This document shows positions 48,201 through 59,489 of a DNA stretch of 64,000 nucleotides, one piece after another; within the stretch, counting starts at the first letter, position 1; each line of letters begins with the position of its first letter. The position numbers were made by a program, and so were the translations under genes. The stretch comes from Odontesthes bonariensis (Eukaryota > Chordata > Actinopteri > Atheriniformes > Atherinopsidae). The DNA is taken from NCBI RefSeq assembly GCF_027942865.1, contig NC_134519.1:17121248-17185247 (forward strand), given 5' to 3'. Under the pieces are notes generated by a model. It searched no databases. It was given only the letters and a program-made list of their open reading frames with translations, and was not told the DNA's origin.

Positions 48201-48274
48201 CTAAAGTTGGGCAACACTGATGTGCGACATTAAGGAGTGGGCATTTTTTTATTTTTAGAGAATGAAGAAATGAA

Positions 48275-48690
48275 CTATCAAATCAAATCAAATTTATTTG
48301 TATAGCACATTTCATGTACAAACAGTATGCTTTACATAAAATAAAAGCATTGCAGCAGGGAGTGCAAGCAGCATTAAAAATACATAAAATAATATAAAGA
48401 GAAACAAATAAAATCATTTAAATGAATTTAAAATCAGGCAACAGTCTAGATAAGTTAAAAGGTATTTCATGCATAGACACACGAGAAAAGAAATGTTTTT
48501 AACCTGGATTTAAAAATGTCTACATTTGGTGAAAGTTTAATCTCCACTGGCAGTTTGTTCCACTTGTTTGCAGCATAACAGCTAAATGCTGCTTCTCCAT
48601 GTTTAGTCTGGACTCTGGACTGGACCAGCTGGCCTGAGTCCTTGGATCGAAGAGCTCTGCTGGGTTTATATTCTCTGAACTATCTGAAGA
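48275..48690. repeat. teleost interspersed repeat
   Basis: Begins with CAAATCAAATCAAATTTATT and TGTATAGCACATTTCATG, a phrase very common in fish genomes. It continues through TTTACATAAAATAAAAGCA to GGGTTTATATTCTCTGAAC. Probably the 3' part of a LINE or a related non-autonomous element. Family not assigned. Confidence 0.55.
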
Positions 48691-48900
48691 GAAAAGTTAC
48701 CCAAAAAGCACCTGAATGATTGTTATATTGTCTTGTCAGCACTAAGCAACGTGTGAGATTATGAGGGGCTTCATTTCAACAAACTATACTGTTCTCTGCG
48801 ATGTATCACGTTTTTCCTCTTTAGTGCGTTTTATTTGCATGAGATGAAGACGATCAGTAAATCCTCGATTAGTTAGAACAAACCAACAATAACAATCTAA

Positions 48901-49920
<1,020 letters not shown>

Positions 49921-50339
49921 TAATAGACCATTTAAAAATAAATAAATAAAAAAATTTAAAAAAGATAAGATAACCTGCTGCACCCAAATCCCTGACCTTG
50001 CTCTTTACACTTCAGGTAAAACTGATTCACTCCGTACTGGAAGCTGCCCTCACCTCAGCTTTGATCACATGTACACGAGCTAGTGGTGGGGGTGATCTGT
50101 CCAAGTAAAGCTTTTGTTATTATGCTTTCTTATTTTATGCAACTGTAAATAAATTTGGTAATGGGGTAGATTATTGCACTCAAAATTCTGTCTTAGTCCT
50201 ACTCTTCCTGGCTGTCAGACAGCCACGTGTGCGTTGAATAAGAAAAGGGAGGAAAGTAATTTACCAGCACATTTTGGCCCCTCAATGCAATCAAATGACT
50301 CTTCTGGTCATGTACTGTAGGGGGTGATCTTTGAGAGGC

Positions 50340-50370
<31 letters not shown>

Positions 50371-51165
50371 TAACTGAATTATACACTGTTGCACTACTTG
50401 AAGCTACAATGGTGACTACGTTTAACAACCCTAAAATGACCATTTAGTGCACTGGGTTTAACTATGTACTGACATTACTCCTGTCTGTGAACACTTAACC
50501 AGCCGTTGTTATCAAAGATGTTGGCGTAAATTAAAATGCCGCAGTGATCACACACCGACCTGATCTACTGTCGTTACAAGCGCAGCGAGTTGCATTTGAT
50601 TTTCATGTTCCAATGTCTCAGGTTGATCGTGTTGTTGCCTTCGCAATATTACACAATATGATCTGTTGGTTTTAAAGGCGTGCTAATCTGCTGGGTGTCC
50701 TCGTTCAGCAGCAGAGGAATTATTACCCCAATGAGTACTTATTTCTGTATTTCTACACCGTTTAATTTCGTGTGAGTACTGTTGTGTGGTAACTGTAAAC
50801 CGTTCGGTGCCCTTGCTGAGGGCTCTAAGCAAATTGCAACTTATTTTGTTCGGCTCAATGTGGGAAATGGCATTTTGATAGCAATACCAAAATTAGCTGC
50901 ATCTTTTAAAGTGCCATCATCTTTTGCGTAAAACATGAGGCTATAGAAATGCCATTGTTATTTAGGACACACTGCCTCTATCTTTTTTCAGGATTTATGT
51001 CTATAAGGTGTTGGTGTTACTTTGCATTAATATTTTGATTTATAGTTGCCTAAATGTTGTATTAATCTCTTAAGTTTGTCAGTGTTTTGTGTAAAGCCTT
51101 TGATTTGTGTTTGGGGAGGGAGGGAGGGGGGGGGACACACTGCGATTAAAGTCATTGGATCCAAA
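49921..51165 (+). other. arf1: arf1 3' UTR (inferred)
   Basis: AATAAA at 50148-50153 would give a short 3' UTR of about 0.25 kb. ATTAAA at 51145-51150 would give a long one of about 1.24 kb. A 23-base poly-T run is at 50341-50363. Alternative polyadenylation is plausible but inferred only from these signals. Confidence 0.5.
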
Positions 51166-52466
51166 AAATGTTTCTGGATCTGGTTTTCATTCATTTACTC
51201 TCAAAAATGAATTTGAAAGTTTTATGTAATTAGACAAAAGTCTACATTTAATCAAATGCATAACATTTAATGAGGCACCTGCTTAAGTGGCTTGTCAAAC
51301 AGTTTACCCTGAATTTGGACAACCCTGTTGATTACAATCTCTTGTTATAGATATTAGATATAATCTGGGTCATTAAGAGCCCCTTTCATTTCAATCTTGG
51401 GTTTGGTGATACATTTCAGGAAAGTGACTCGGGAAGTAACATGATGCCCTTAGGTGGTAGAACCACCCAGTACTGAGGGCAAAGCAGTTATGGGGTTAGC
51501 ACACCCAGCGTTACTTTGTGTAAGGATGGCAATCTGGGCCAACATTCTTGCAGGTTGATTAGGCTGCTGTGGTTAATAGCCTATAAAACGTGGCAGGAGT
51601 GTATGGTAGTTGTGGAAGACAAGGTAGTTTGAGTATTGGAGTCCTCATAGGGTGGCTTTGTCTGGCCTCCCCTCCTGCTGCTTCATCAGCTTGGTTTGTG
51701 TGTGGCGGTCTAATGGTACTCTGTCATATAAAAAGGACCAGTCTGGGTTTTCTTTTTTTTAGCACTCTCCTTTAAGAACGCCTTGCTTTTTTTTTTTTTT
51801 TTTTTTTTTTAAAAGAGTACCCCCAGGTGCCAACCTGCAGAATCCACTCTTTCAGACGTATTGATGACGAATGCAAACACTACTCTATTACGACCAGTGG
51901 AGAGCATTCAAATGGTCTCCTAGAATGACGAAGGTTGAAGAAGCATCGACGTGACTGAGAAAAGAAAATGACCAGAGCTGCTGTGAAGTGTGAGAGTTAC
52001 AGTGGAATGGGGTAGATATGACGGGATGAGAAAGGCATCCTCTTTGGGTGTTTTTGAACAAAAACCTATTGTGACTTAATACAATCTGCTTAGTTTTCTA
52101 CTATGAAAAGGGGGCGACTGTATACACACCAGAACTGTATGATGCCTTCAACTAATTAAATTATAGCAATATGATAGAAAACAATGAAAAATCCACAACT
52201 TGGGACATTACAAAATATGTATTATCATTTGACTTAATACACAACCCAAAATAACATAATACACACCAGTGTGACTATCATACAACCAACTTATTGAAAG
52301 AATTAGTTCAAGCATGAGGCTAAAATCTGTCACATTGACTCGTCTCCAACCACAAGCTGCCTGCCTGTCCAGGTCACTTGAAGCCCTCGTGGCTGGTCAA
52401 GCTATTGTAGAGCGCTCTGTCCGCATTATACATCTTTGAATTGGTTTGGGGGTGGGGGGCAGGACA
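51166..52466. other. interval between the 3' ends of arf1 and mmtag2
   Basis: Convergent intergenic DNA containing the mmtag2 3' UTR. A 24-base poly-T run lies at about 51787-51810. I did not find a clear minus-strand AATAAA or ATTAAA for mmtag2 here. No other gene seen. Confidence 0.4.
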
Positions 52467-55400
52467 TTAGTCGTCCGAGTCTGTGTCATGGCGCCGCCTG
52501 TGGCTTTGTGTGGCACCAGCAGGAGCCTTCTTGTAGATGGCAGGGTTACTGCGAGCCGGAGACCCCCCATCTGAGGAGTCTGTGTCATGCCGCTGTTGTC
52601 GATGATGGGGGTGGGAAGGCTGTCGCTCGGCCTTTGCTCCCCCCCTTGAATGGCTGTCATGGGGTCTGGCTCCACTCTGACTATGGTATGATGGATTATG
52701 ACGATGGTGGTCCTTTTTGTGTCTGAAAAGTAAAAGGAAACAAACACTCAATGAGTGGGGTGTGGTGGGGCTCTGATGAGATGTGCTGAGGCTGGAGAGG
52801 AAGCTGGAGTCGTGAGCTTTCTGGTGACATCCACAGAAAACGGCAAAAGGCAGCCATATAATGACTGCACCTGCCAGTTGTCTGGACCAAGTTGGGAGTG
52901 AAACCTCACATAAATACACCTGTATGTAGCTATCATACCGTATGTTAACTATAGTTTCCCACCCCTCCCACCACCACAAAACACAATAAAACATAAATAG
53001 CATCATTCAGTCTAGCTTCCCCTTTCATACACAGGAATAAAAATCATAAATTATTCAGTCATGTACCCCAAACTGAAAAGGTAATTCCTCAAGATGCTTT
53101 AAACAGATGTCTCAGCGCCCCCTTGTGTCGACACACTGAACAGTAAGTCTCAAGGATGACTGACTCCAGTGCTGCAAAATATCTGAACACCACTGTCTAA
53201 TGTTGATTCTTTACTCAAATATATATACAATCCTTTGCCAGTTTGCAGCTGACCGTGGCTGTTTCTTAGTTTAGTTTAGCCCTTGAGGGCAAGAAACTAA
53301 CCGCTGCAGAAATGTTCCAAGCTCTAACACGTCAAACTCACCCTCAAAACGTCCTTAGTCGCTTTCAAGTCAATCTCCATATGCAACGTGAAGCGCCGTC
53401 AAATCGATTTTGCTGCATCTAACTGAATCTTAGCCAATAAAACGACCTTGCACACTTCAGAGTTCATTCAGCTGCTTGTGGCATCTGTAAAATCACTAGT
53501 AAACACTACTGACTTGGTGCCACACATGTCTGCACCATCACATTTTTATATGCGATGTTGGCTAAAGCCCATCCTTTTGATTTTCCCCTATCATTCAAGT
53601 ACAGGTTGATCACAGTGTTCAGAACTCGTCTGGGCTTTTAAGACATTTTTAGAAAAGTCTGAAGAGGCCTTTCTGTTTTCGGGGAATCGACATGAAGTTT
53701 ACACTTTATATTGAATTCACTGTATTTGCTGTGGTAAACCTGTGTTTGTGGTAGATTTGATCACGTTACAGTTTCACAGCAAAAGCTTTTGAATTAAACT
53801 GCTACTGCTGGAAATAACTGCAAATTGCAATAATTAAGTAATAAGTCACACCAGTCCATAGTTTTGAGTCAATTAATTTGGGTTATTGGAAAATGAAAGT
53901 TGTGGATGTGACCCTTCCTCCTATTTAAATGTGAAAAAACCCTCATATTAAAATATGTGCACTTTGTACACAGGATATAATCATATAACAGACACTATAT
54001 GTTTAGGTAAATAGCTGAATAACAAAAAAAAACCGTAAGGCCCTTATACTCAGAGACTTAACTGTATTTTAGACAACACCACATGTGACAAAATAGCTCT
54101 GCCTCTAACTTAAAACAGGTTTGAACAGGGAGGTGTTCTTATAGTCATACAGATGACTACTTCCAAACAACAGAACCAACCTCTTTTGGTTGTCATTTGA
54201 CTCAGAGGAGGACGAATCTCTTCTTTGTCTCTTCTTCTTTTTTTCCTTTTTGCTCTTTTTCTCCTTTTTGCTCTTTTTTTCTTTCTTCTTCTTTTTGCTT
54301 TCATGCCTGTGGAAATAAAGGTAAAAGCAACAAAGATTATTTATCATCAAACTAAACAGGGGAAACCGAGGTTACGTTTTTTTCCTCGAGTCAAGCGAGG
54401 CGTTTAATGTTATCCTGTCCGAAACGACGCACAGGTGGTAGCTAAAATCACATATTCTCACCTTAGTTCCACCTCTTGTTTTCCAACACTCTCAGAGGTC
54501 ATTGCGACTGAAGTTTCAGGACAAGACTCAGTCTTGTGATGCTGGACAGAAAGCATATCTCTTTAATGTTCGCATTAAGCAATAGATCCTATTCAACTGT
54601 TAAATTACTGTGCCACTTCATTATCTACATCTGCATTGGTTTAAATGGGCTACCACAACTGAAAAGTTAAAAGAACTTACTGTAAAAACCGGCAGGCCCA
54701 TTTTTACCGCCTCCTTCTCTTTTTGGGACAGGATTATTTTTCGTGAGCCGGCACTTAAGATGGAAACATTCAAGAAAAACAAACATTTTACAATCGTAGT
54801 GCATCAACATTAGCAGCTCGCTTCCCAACATCCCTTTTCATGATGGAGGTAGAGATAGTTGCTAGTTTCACATGAATGTTGCTTACCCTAAAACATGTTT
54901 GCCTCACAAAGAGCGACGTTTAAATGCAAGCAAACTGAAATACCTCACACGTTTCGTTTATGTATACATATATCCACGGTTTACTTTTAAGTGTGCATTT
55001 ACTGTTGTTGTGTTAAGTTGCTTTGTGACAAAGCTGAGAATACTCTGAACAGTGGTTTCATATGTGAACAAGATGCTCACCTGGAGCTTCCCAAGCCTGA
55101 TATACGATCCACATTTCTCTCCTCGCCATCAACCTCTTCCCTCCTGCAAACCTCTACAAGGTCCTGGTGGAATGAAATAATGTTCAAGTCTTTCAGCCCT
55201 TTTACCGACAGGAGATTCTTTGAAATTGTTCATCAGCTAAGTCACATACCTCCTTGGTCAGGCCAGTTGGTTGTCGCTTTAAATTCTTGTGCCCTCTAGA
55301 TTGTGCATGGAAAAGGTGGTGTGATTATTTTAATGCTTTAAACTTGCAACATCAAGGAAAATACTTTTATGGAAGATGAGATATACATACAAGGCAGCCA

Positions 55401-58400
55401 TCAACGCCTCGTGTTCCGCTGCCTTGACTGCAGCAATTTCATCGTCTTTGGTTAAAGGTGTGCCGTCTTTTTTGTTTCTTGCATACCACGAGAGATCTTT
55501 GCCTTTCTGCCATCGTCCAACTGGGGCCATTAAGGAGTTCCCTGGAGGCAAAACAGAGGAAATGATGGGGGTGGGAAAATGGTAGGCTCAGATGTTGATG
55601 TTAAAAATTGATGTGTGGCCAGGGCTGTCCCCTTAGCCCACTTTTATTTGCATTAGCTATTGAGCCTTTATCAATTAAATTTAGGACAACCCCCAATATC
55701 TTTGGGATTCACAGGTTTGAAACTGAACATAAAATCTCTTTATATGCTGATGACTTACTTTTGTATATTTCTGACCCAGTATCATGTATTCCTAATATTG
55801 TCAATATCCTTAATGACTTTGGGCTTTTCTCTGGTTACAAATTAAACTTCTCCAAGAGTGAATGCTTTCCAATTAATAATTTGGCCCTTCAGTTACCAGA
55901 CAATGTGTTCCCTTTCCATATATCAAAGTCTGGATTTAAATATTTAGGCATACACATCACCCGTGTTTTTTCTGATCTCTATGAAAAGAACTTCAAACCC
56001 CTCTTGCTCAAATTGGAAGCTGATTTTAAGAGATGGTCTGGTCTCTATTTATCTCTTCCAGGTAAAGTTAGTTGTATAAAAATGAATGTCTTACCCCGTT
56101 TTTTTGTATCTGTTTCAATGTCTCCCAATATTTTTGTCTAATTCTTTTTTCCAATCTTTAAATAAATTAATCTCCTCTTTTCTTTGGGCAAATAAAAATG
56201 CTAGAATCCGCAGAGAGTTTTTAGAAAGGCCTAGGGATGGCCTGGCACTACCTAATATGAGAAATTACTACTGGGCATCTAATATTCAAAAAGTTATATA
56301 TTGGTACCAGAGTCCACAGCTGGATTGGTGTAAGATTGAGGCAAACTCCTGCACCTCTACTTCACTTCCTGCTTTGGTCACTGCCGGATTACCACTTTCG
56401 CCTTCTAAATTCACTTCTAGCCCTGTGGTATTTTCTACTCTTAGGATATGGACACAATTCAGACAACATTTCAAACTAAAAGATTTTTCTGTATACAGCC
56501 CTATTTGTAATAATCACCTTTTTCCTGCTGCCAGAATAGACCACACCTTTACCCTATGGAGGAGGAAAGGTTTGGATACATGCGAACGTTTCTATCTAGA
56601 TGGTATTTTCGCCAATTTCACCGACCTCTCTGCCAAATTCCACTTACAAAAATCTGACCCATTTAGACATTTTCAGGTCCGTCATTTTATTCAAAGCCAG
56701 AGTACAACGTTTCCTGCTTTTCCAGCAGACTCAGGACTTGAGAAGATTTTGCGTAACCCTATGCATTTGAGGAGGCATATCGCAAATATAATTATCTCTC
56801 TTCAGGAAACGTCATTAGATGGGCTTAGAACGGCATGGTCTGAAGAACTTGGCTCTGAAATTCCTGGATACTTCTGGGAACGTGCTCAGGAAAGAATTAA
56901 CGGAACATCATCCTGTGCCCGGCTTAGCCTGATACAGTTCAAAGTCTTTCATAGAATTTACTATACTAAATCTAAACTCTCAAGAATTTACGACGACATT
57001 GATGACAGGTGTGAGCGTTGCAATTCTGCTCCAGCAAATATGACCCATATGTTTTGGAATTGTCCTAAGTTAACTGAATTTTGGCCAGCTATCTGTAAAA
57101 TATTAAATGATGCATTTAACACCAAAGTCAAACCGTCAGCAGATATGGCCATCTTTGGAGTGTCGGTTGATGAGCACATGCTACCCATTGATAAGATGAA
57201 CGCGTTTGCCTTTGCTTCTTTGATAGCCCGTAGAAATTTAGTTTTACATTGGAAATCCCCTGAACCACCCAAAGTGTCTGTCTGGCTCACTGAATTAATG
57301 TTTTTTTTTAAATTAGAGAAAATTAAATACTTTTCTAAAGGCTCAACAAAACAATTTTGCAAAATGTGGGAACCTCTAATTGAATACTTTAAAAATCTTA
57401 AGGCCCTTCCATAAGCCTATGAAGCCCTGAGATAGATATACATTTGACCTTGCCTAATCATTGACATGTACATGGATATATAATGCCCCCATTGTCTGTC
57501 ATTATTTTTATCTTCATTATTATTAGTGTTTGTTTATTTATTTTCATCTTAATTTTGTCATTACATTATGGACACTTTTATTCTTACTAGCATAACTACT
57601 ATCATTATTAATGTTATTTTCTTTTATCTATTTATTTATTTAATTTATGGCAATGTTCATTTATTTAACTTTGCTATTTATGCTTATGAATTTTTTTCCT
57701 TTTTTTTTTTCCTTTACAGCAGTATATGGGTGTTGTGGGTGGGTGGGTTTTGTTTAGTTAAAAAGAAAACAAAACAATTCAAGATATTGTATTTAAAGTA
57801 TCTTATTTTGTGCTTTCTTGAATTAAAAAAAATAAATAAAAAAAAATAAAAATTGATGTGTGTGAATGAGGTTTTCTTCCACTTATATTTCCTTTGAATT
57901 CCTACATGTTATTCGTTGAAATATTGTATCACTCGGCTTTACTTACTAAATTGAAACCAACTGCTCCTTATGCTGCAGAAAAAAATATTAATGAGCCTTA
58001 TTAGCTTTTGTTGTTTAGATATTTAGGTTAAAAAAGGACTACGGCATGCTTTCTGAGACACAAACGTGGGCCCAACATGCGCTTAAAACTCAGGCATGCA
58101 ATAATCCAAACAAAAATGAAGAGAGCTCACAGTAAGTCTGTGTGACAATCTGTGACTTTTAGTTTTGTCCAGAACACACTCGTTTTTTAGATGTTGCTTC
58201 CATGTCTTTTTTTTTCCCAGAAAAGTGGCAAGAAAAAGTCCTAAACACTCAGTCAGGGTTTTTCTTATTTTATTTTACAATCTTTTATATATTTCATTCT
58301 TTATTTTCACATACATTTAGTTTTTTAGTTACCTTTAATTTTCTTCAAAGTGTGCCTGCTATAAACCATTTTTTCATCTAAAAAACCCAGGAGCTTTTAA

Positions 58401-59419
58401 TGTGTTCTAAATGATGAGTGTTTTCTGATTTATGGATGTGATCATCAATGCCTTTGACCATGATGCATTACATGAGAAAAACCAAACCATAATTTTGAGC
58501 CTAGATTAATCCAGTGTCCATATTTTTCTTCTTTGGAAATATAATCAACACAGTTGACGAGACAATATCTCATTTTGTATACTTAAAAATAATAATCCTA
58601 GATGGTGTTTTGTCATAATCTTTCAACTGTCAAAATAGTTGTTGTTCAAGACATACAATTGGACTAATAGTTGTAGCTTTGTGAAGATGCTGTTCCCTGT
58701 TTGACAACTCAAACTCCCTGAAATGGCACAAATTAAAATGAGTTTTAAAGTACAGGTTTCCCTTAATGAAGAAGGAAGTTGACATTAATATTTAACTGAG
58801 TTTTTTTTTTCCTTGTTTTGAGCATCATCTTCTCCAAGTCACGTGACGTTTAAACTTCACATTTTAAAATTGCTGCCAACAGGTGCCGATGGGGAGTCTC
58901 TTGCGCGATGTTACCCACAACATGTGTTTACGCGAGTGGTTCCCCAAAATATAGCTTGCAAAGCAAGTTGTGTCAAGTTACTTTAGTCAGCCTTTTATGT
59001 CGCATCTTTCGTGGCTGCTACGTAGCTCGTGTTTGGCATGCTGACTTGCTGGCAGCGGTAAGGGCACGGACAGAGGAGAGGTTACGTGTGTCCGCTCGGG
59101 AAGGAGGCAATGAAAGAGGGAACCTGCTGGGTGGAGGGTGAAAAACGAGACTAATACCAAGTCATTCAATGCGTCCAGACTCTGTGTAATGAGGGACTCT
59201 AAATCAAAAGGTATGGGACAGCTGCATGTGGGGCAACTGTGTGTATTTAGACAGTGGTTTTAGGTACCTTTCTCCGTTGCTGGCTAGCTCGCTCTCTGGT
59301 TAACACAAGTTCTTATACTTACCCAGATAATTTTCTCTGTGCTTATCGACTTTCACGTCATCCCAGTTAAAGGAGTCCTGGCCTCCTCGAGAGCCTCCAG
59401 ATCTTGAAGAGCCAAACAT
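52467..59419 (-). CDS. mmtag2: MMTAG2 (C1orf35 orthologue), nuclear lysine-rich protein, complete
   Basis: Eight minus-strand coding exons with GT-AG junctions and consistent phases: 59419-59323, 55541-55391, 55295-55250, 55163-55081, 54753-54681, 54541-54462, 54306-54181, 52722-52467. They give 303 residues. The N-terminus ([19 protein letters not shown], then [19 protein letters not shown]) is the MMtag domain of human C1orf35. Conserved blocks follow: [44 protein letters not shown]. Next come a lysine-rich tract ([19 protein letters not shown]), a serine-rich stretch and a His/Asp/Ser-rich tail ending HDTDSDD. Human C1orf35 is 263 residues, so the tail is longer here. The protein is thought to be nuclear; its molecular role is poorly known. 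Exon 3 has 46 bases. The donor after 54181 (GTTGGT) is weak. Intron 1 carries a LINE. Confidence 0.92.
55602..55617. repeat. left target-site duplication of the LINE
   Basis: TAAAAATTGATGTGTG occurs here and again, identically, at 57847-57862, directly flanking the LINE. Confidence 0.9.
55618..57846 (+). mobile_element. 5'-truncated L1-type LINE in mmtag2 intron 1
   Basis: The element begins within the reverse transcriptase: [15 protein letters not shown], then YADD codons at 55743-55754. It continues into the C-terminal domain with a CX2C-X8-H-X4-C knuckle ([18 protein letters not shown]). It ends with an A-rich tail made of AAAT-like units. A 7-T run at 56099-56105 shifts the frame once; the frames 55608-56141 and 56086-57414 are two halves of one ORF2. 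The endonuclease and ORF1 are missing, so it cannot move by itself. The flanking 16-bp duplication is perfect and the ORF is otherwise intact, so the insertion is young. It lies antisense to mmtag2. Confidence 0.9.
57847..57862. repeat. right target-site duplication of the LINE
   Basis: Exact copy of 55602-55617, directly after the A-rich tail. Confidence 0.9.
57863..59322 (-). other. mmtag2: remainder of mmtag2 intron 1
   Basis: Non-coding sequence between the LINE and exon 1. It becomes CpG-richer after about 58890 near the divergent promoter. The frame at 58908-59141 has no domain. Confidence 0.6.
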
Positions 59420-59468
59420 TATTGTGGGTCAAGCTGGAGAAATGGGAAAGTTATCGCGCCTTTAGCGT
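59420..59468. promoter_or_regulatory. shared divergent promoter of mmtag2 and guk1
   Basis: Only 49 bases separate the mmtag2 ATG (59419, minus) from the first in-frame guk1 ATG (59469, plus), or 70 from the better guk1 ATG at 59490. The surroundings are rich in CpG (TTATCGCGCC, GGCGTGATTGG, CCGGGG). Start sites must overlap or lie within the opposite gene's leader. No TATA box is seen, as is usual for housekeeping bidirectional promoters. Confidence 0.6.
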
Positions 59469-59489
59469 ATGAAGCTAACTTTAGCCAAC

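Noticed and set aside
54105..54350. 81-codon lysine-rich minus-strand frame as a separate small gene
   Set aside because: It contains mmtag2 exon 7; the rest of the frame is intron.
58908..59141. 77-codon plus-strand frame near the mmtag2/guk1 promoter
   Set aside because: It lies in mmtag2 intron 1 with no domain; the CpG-rich composition explains the open frame.
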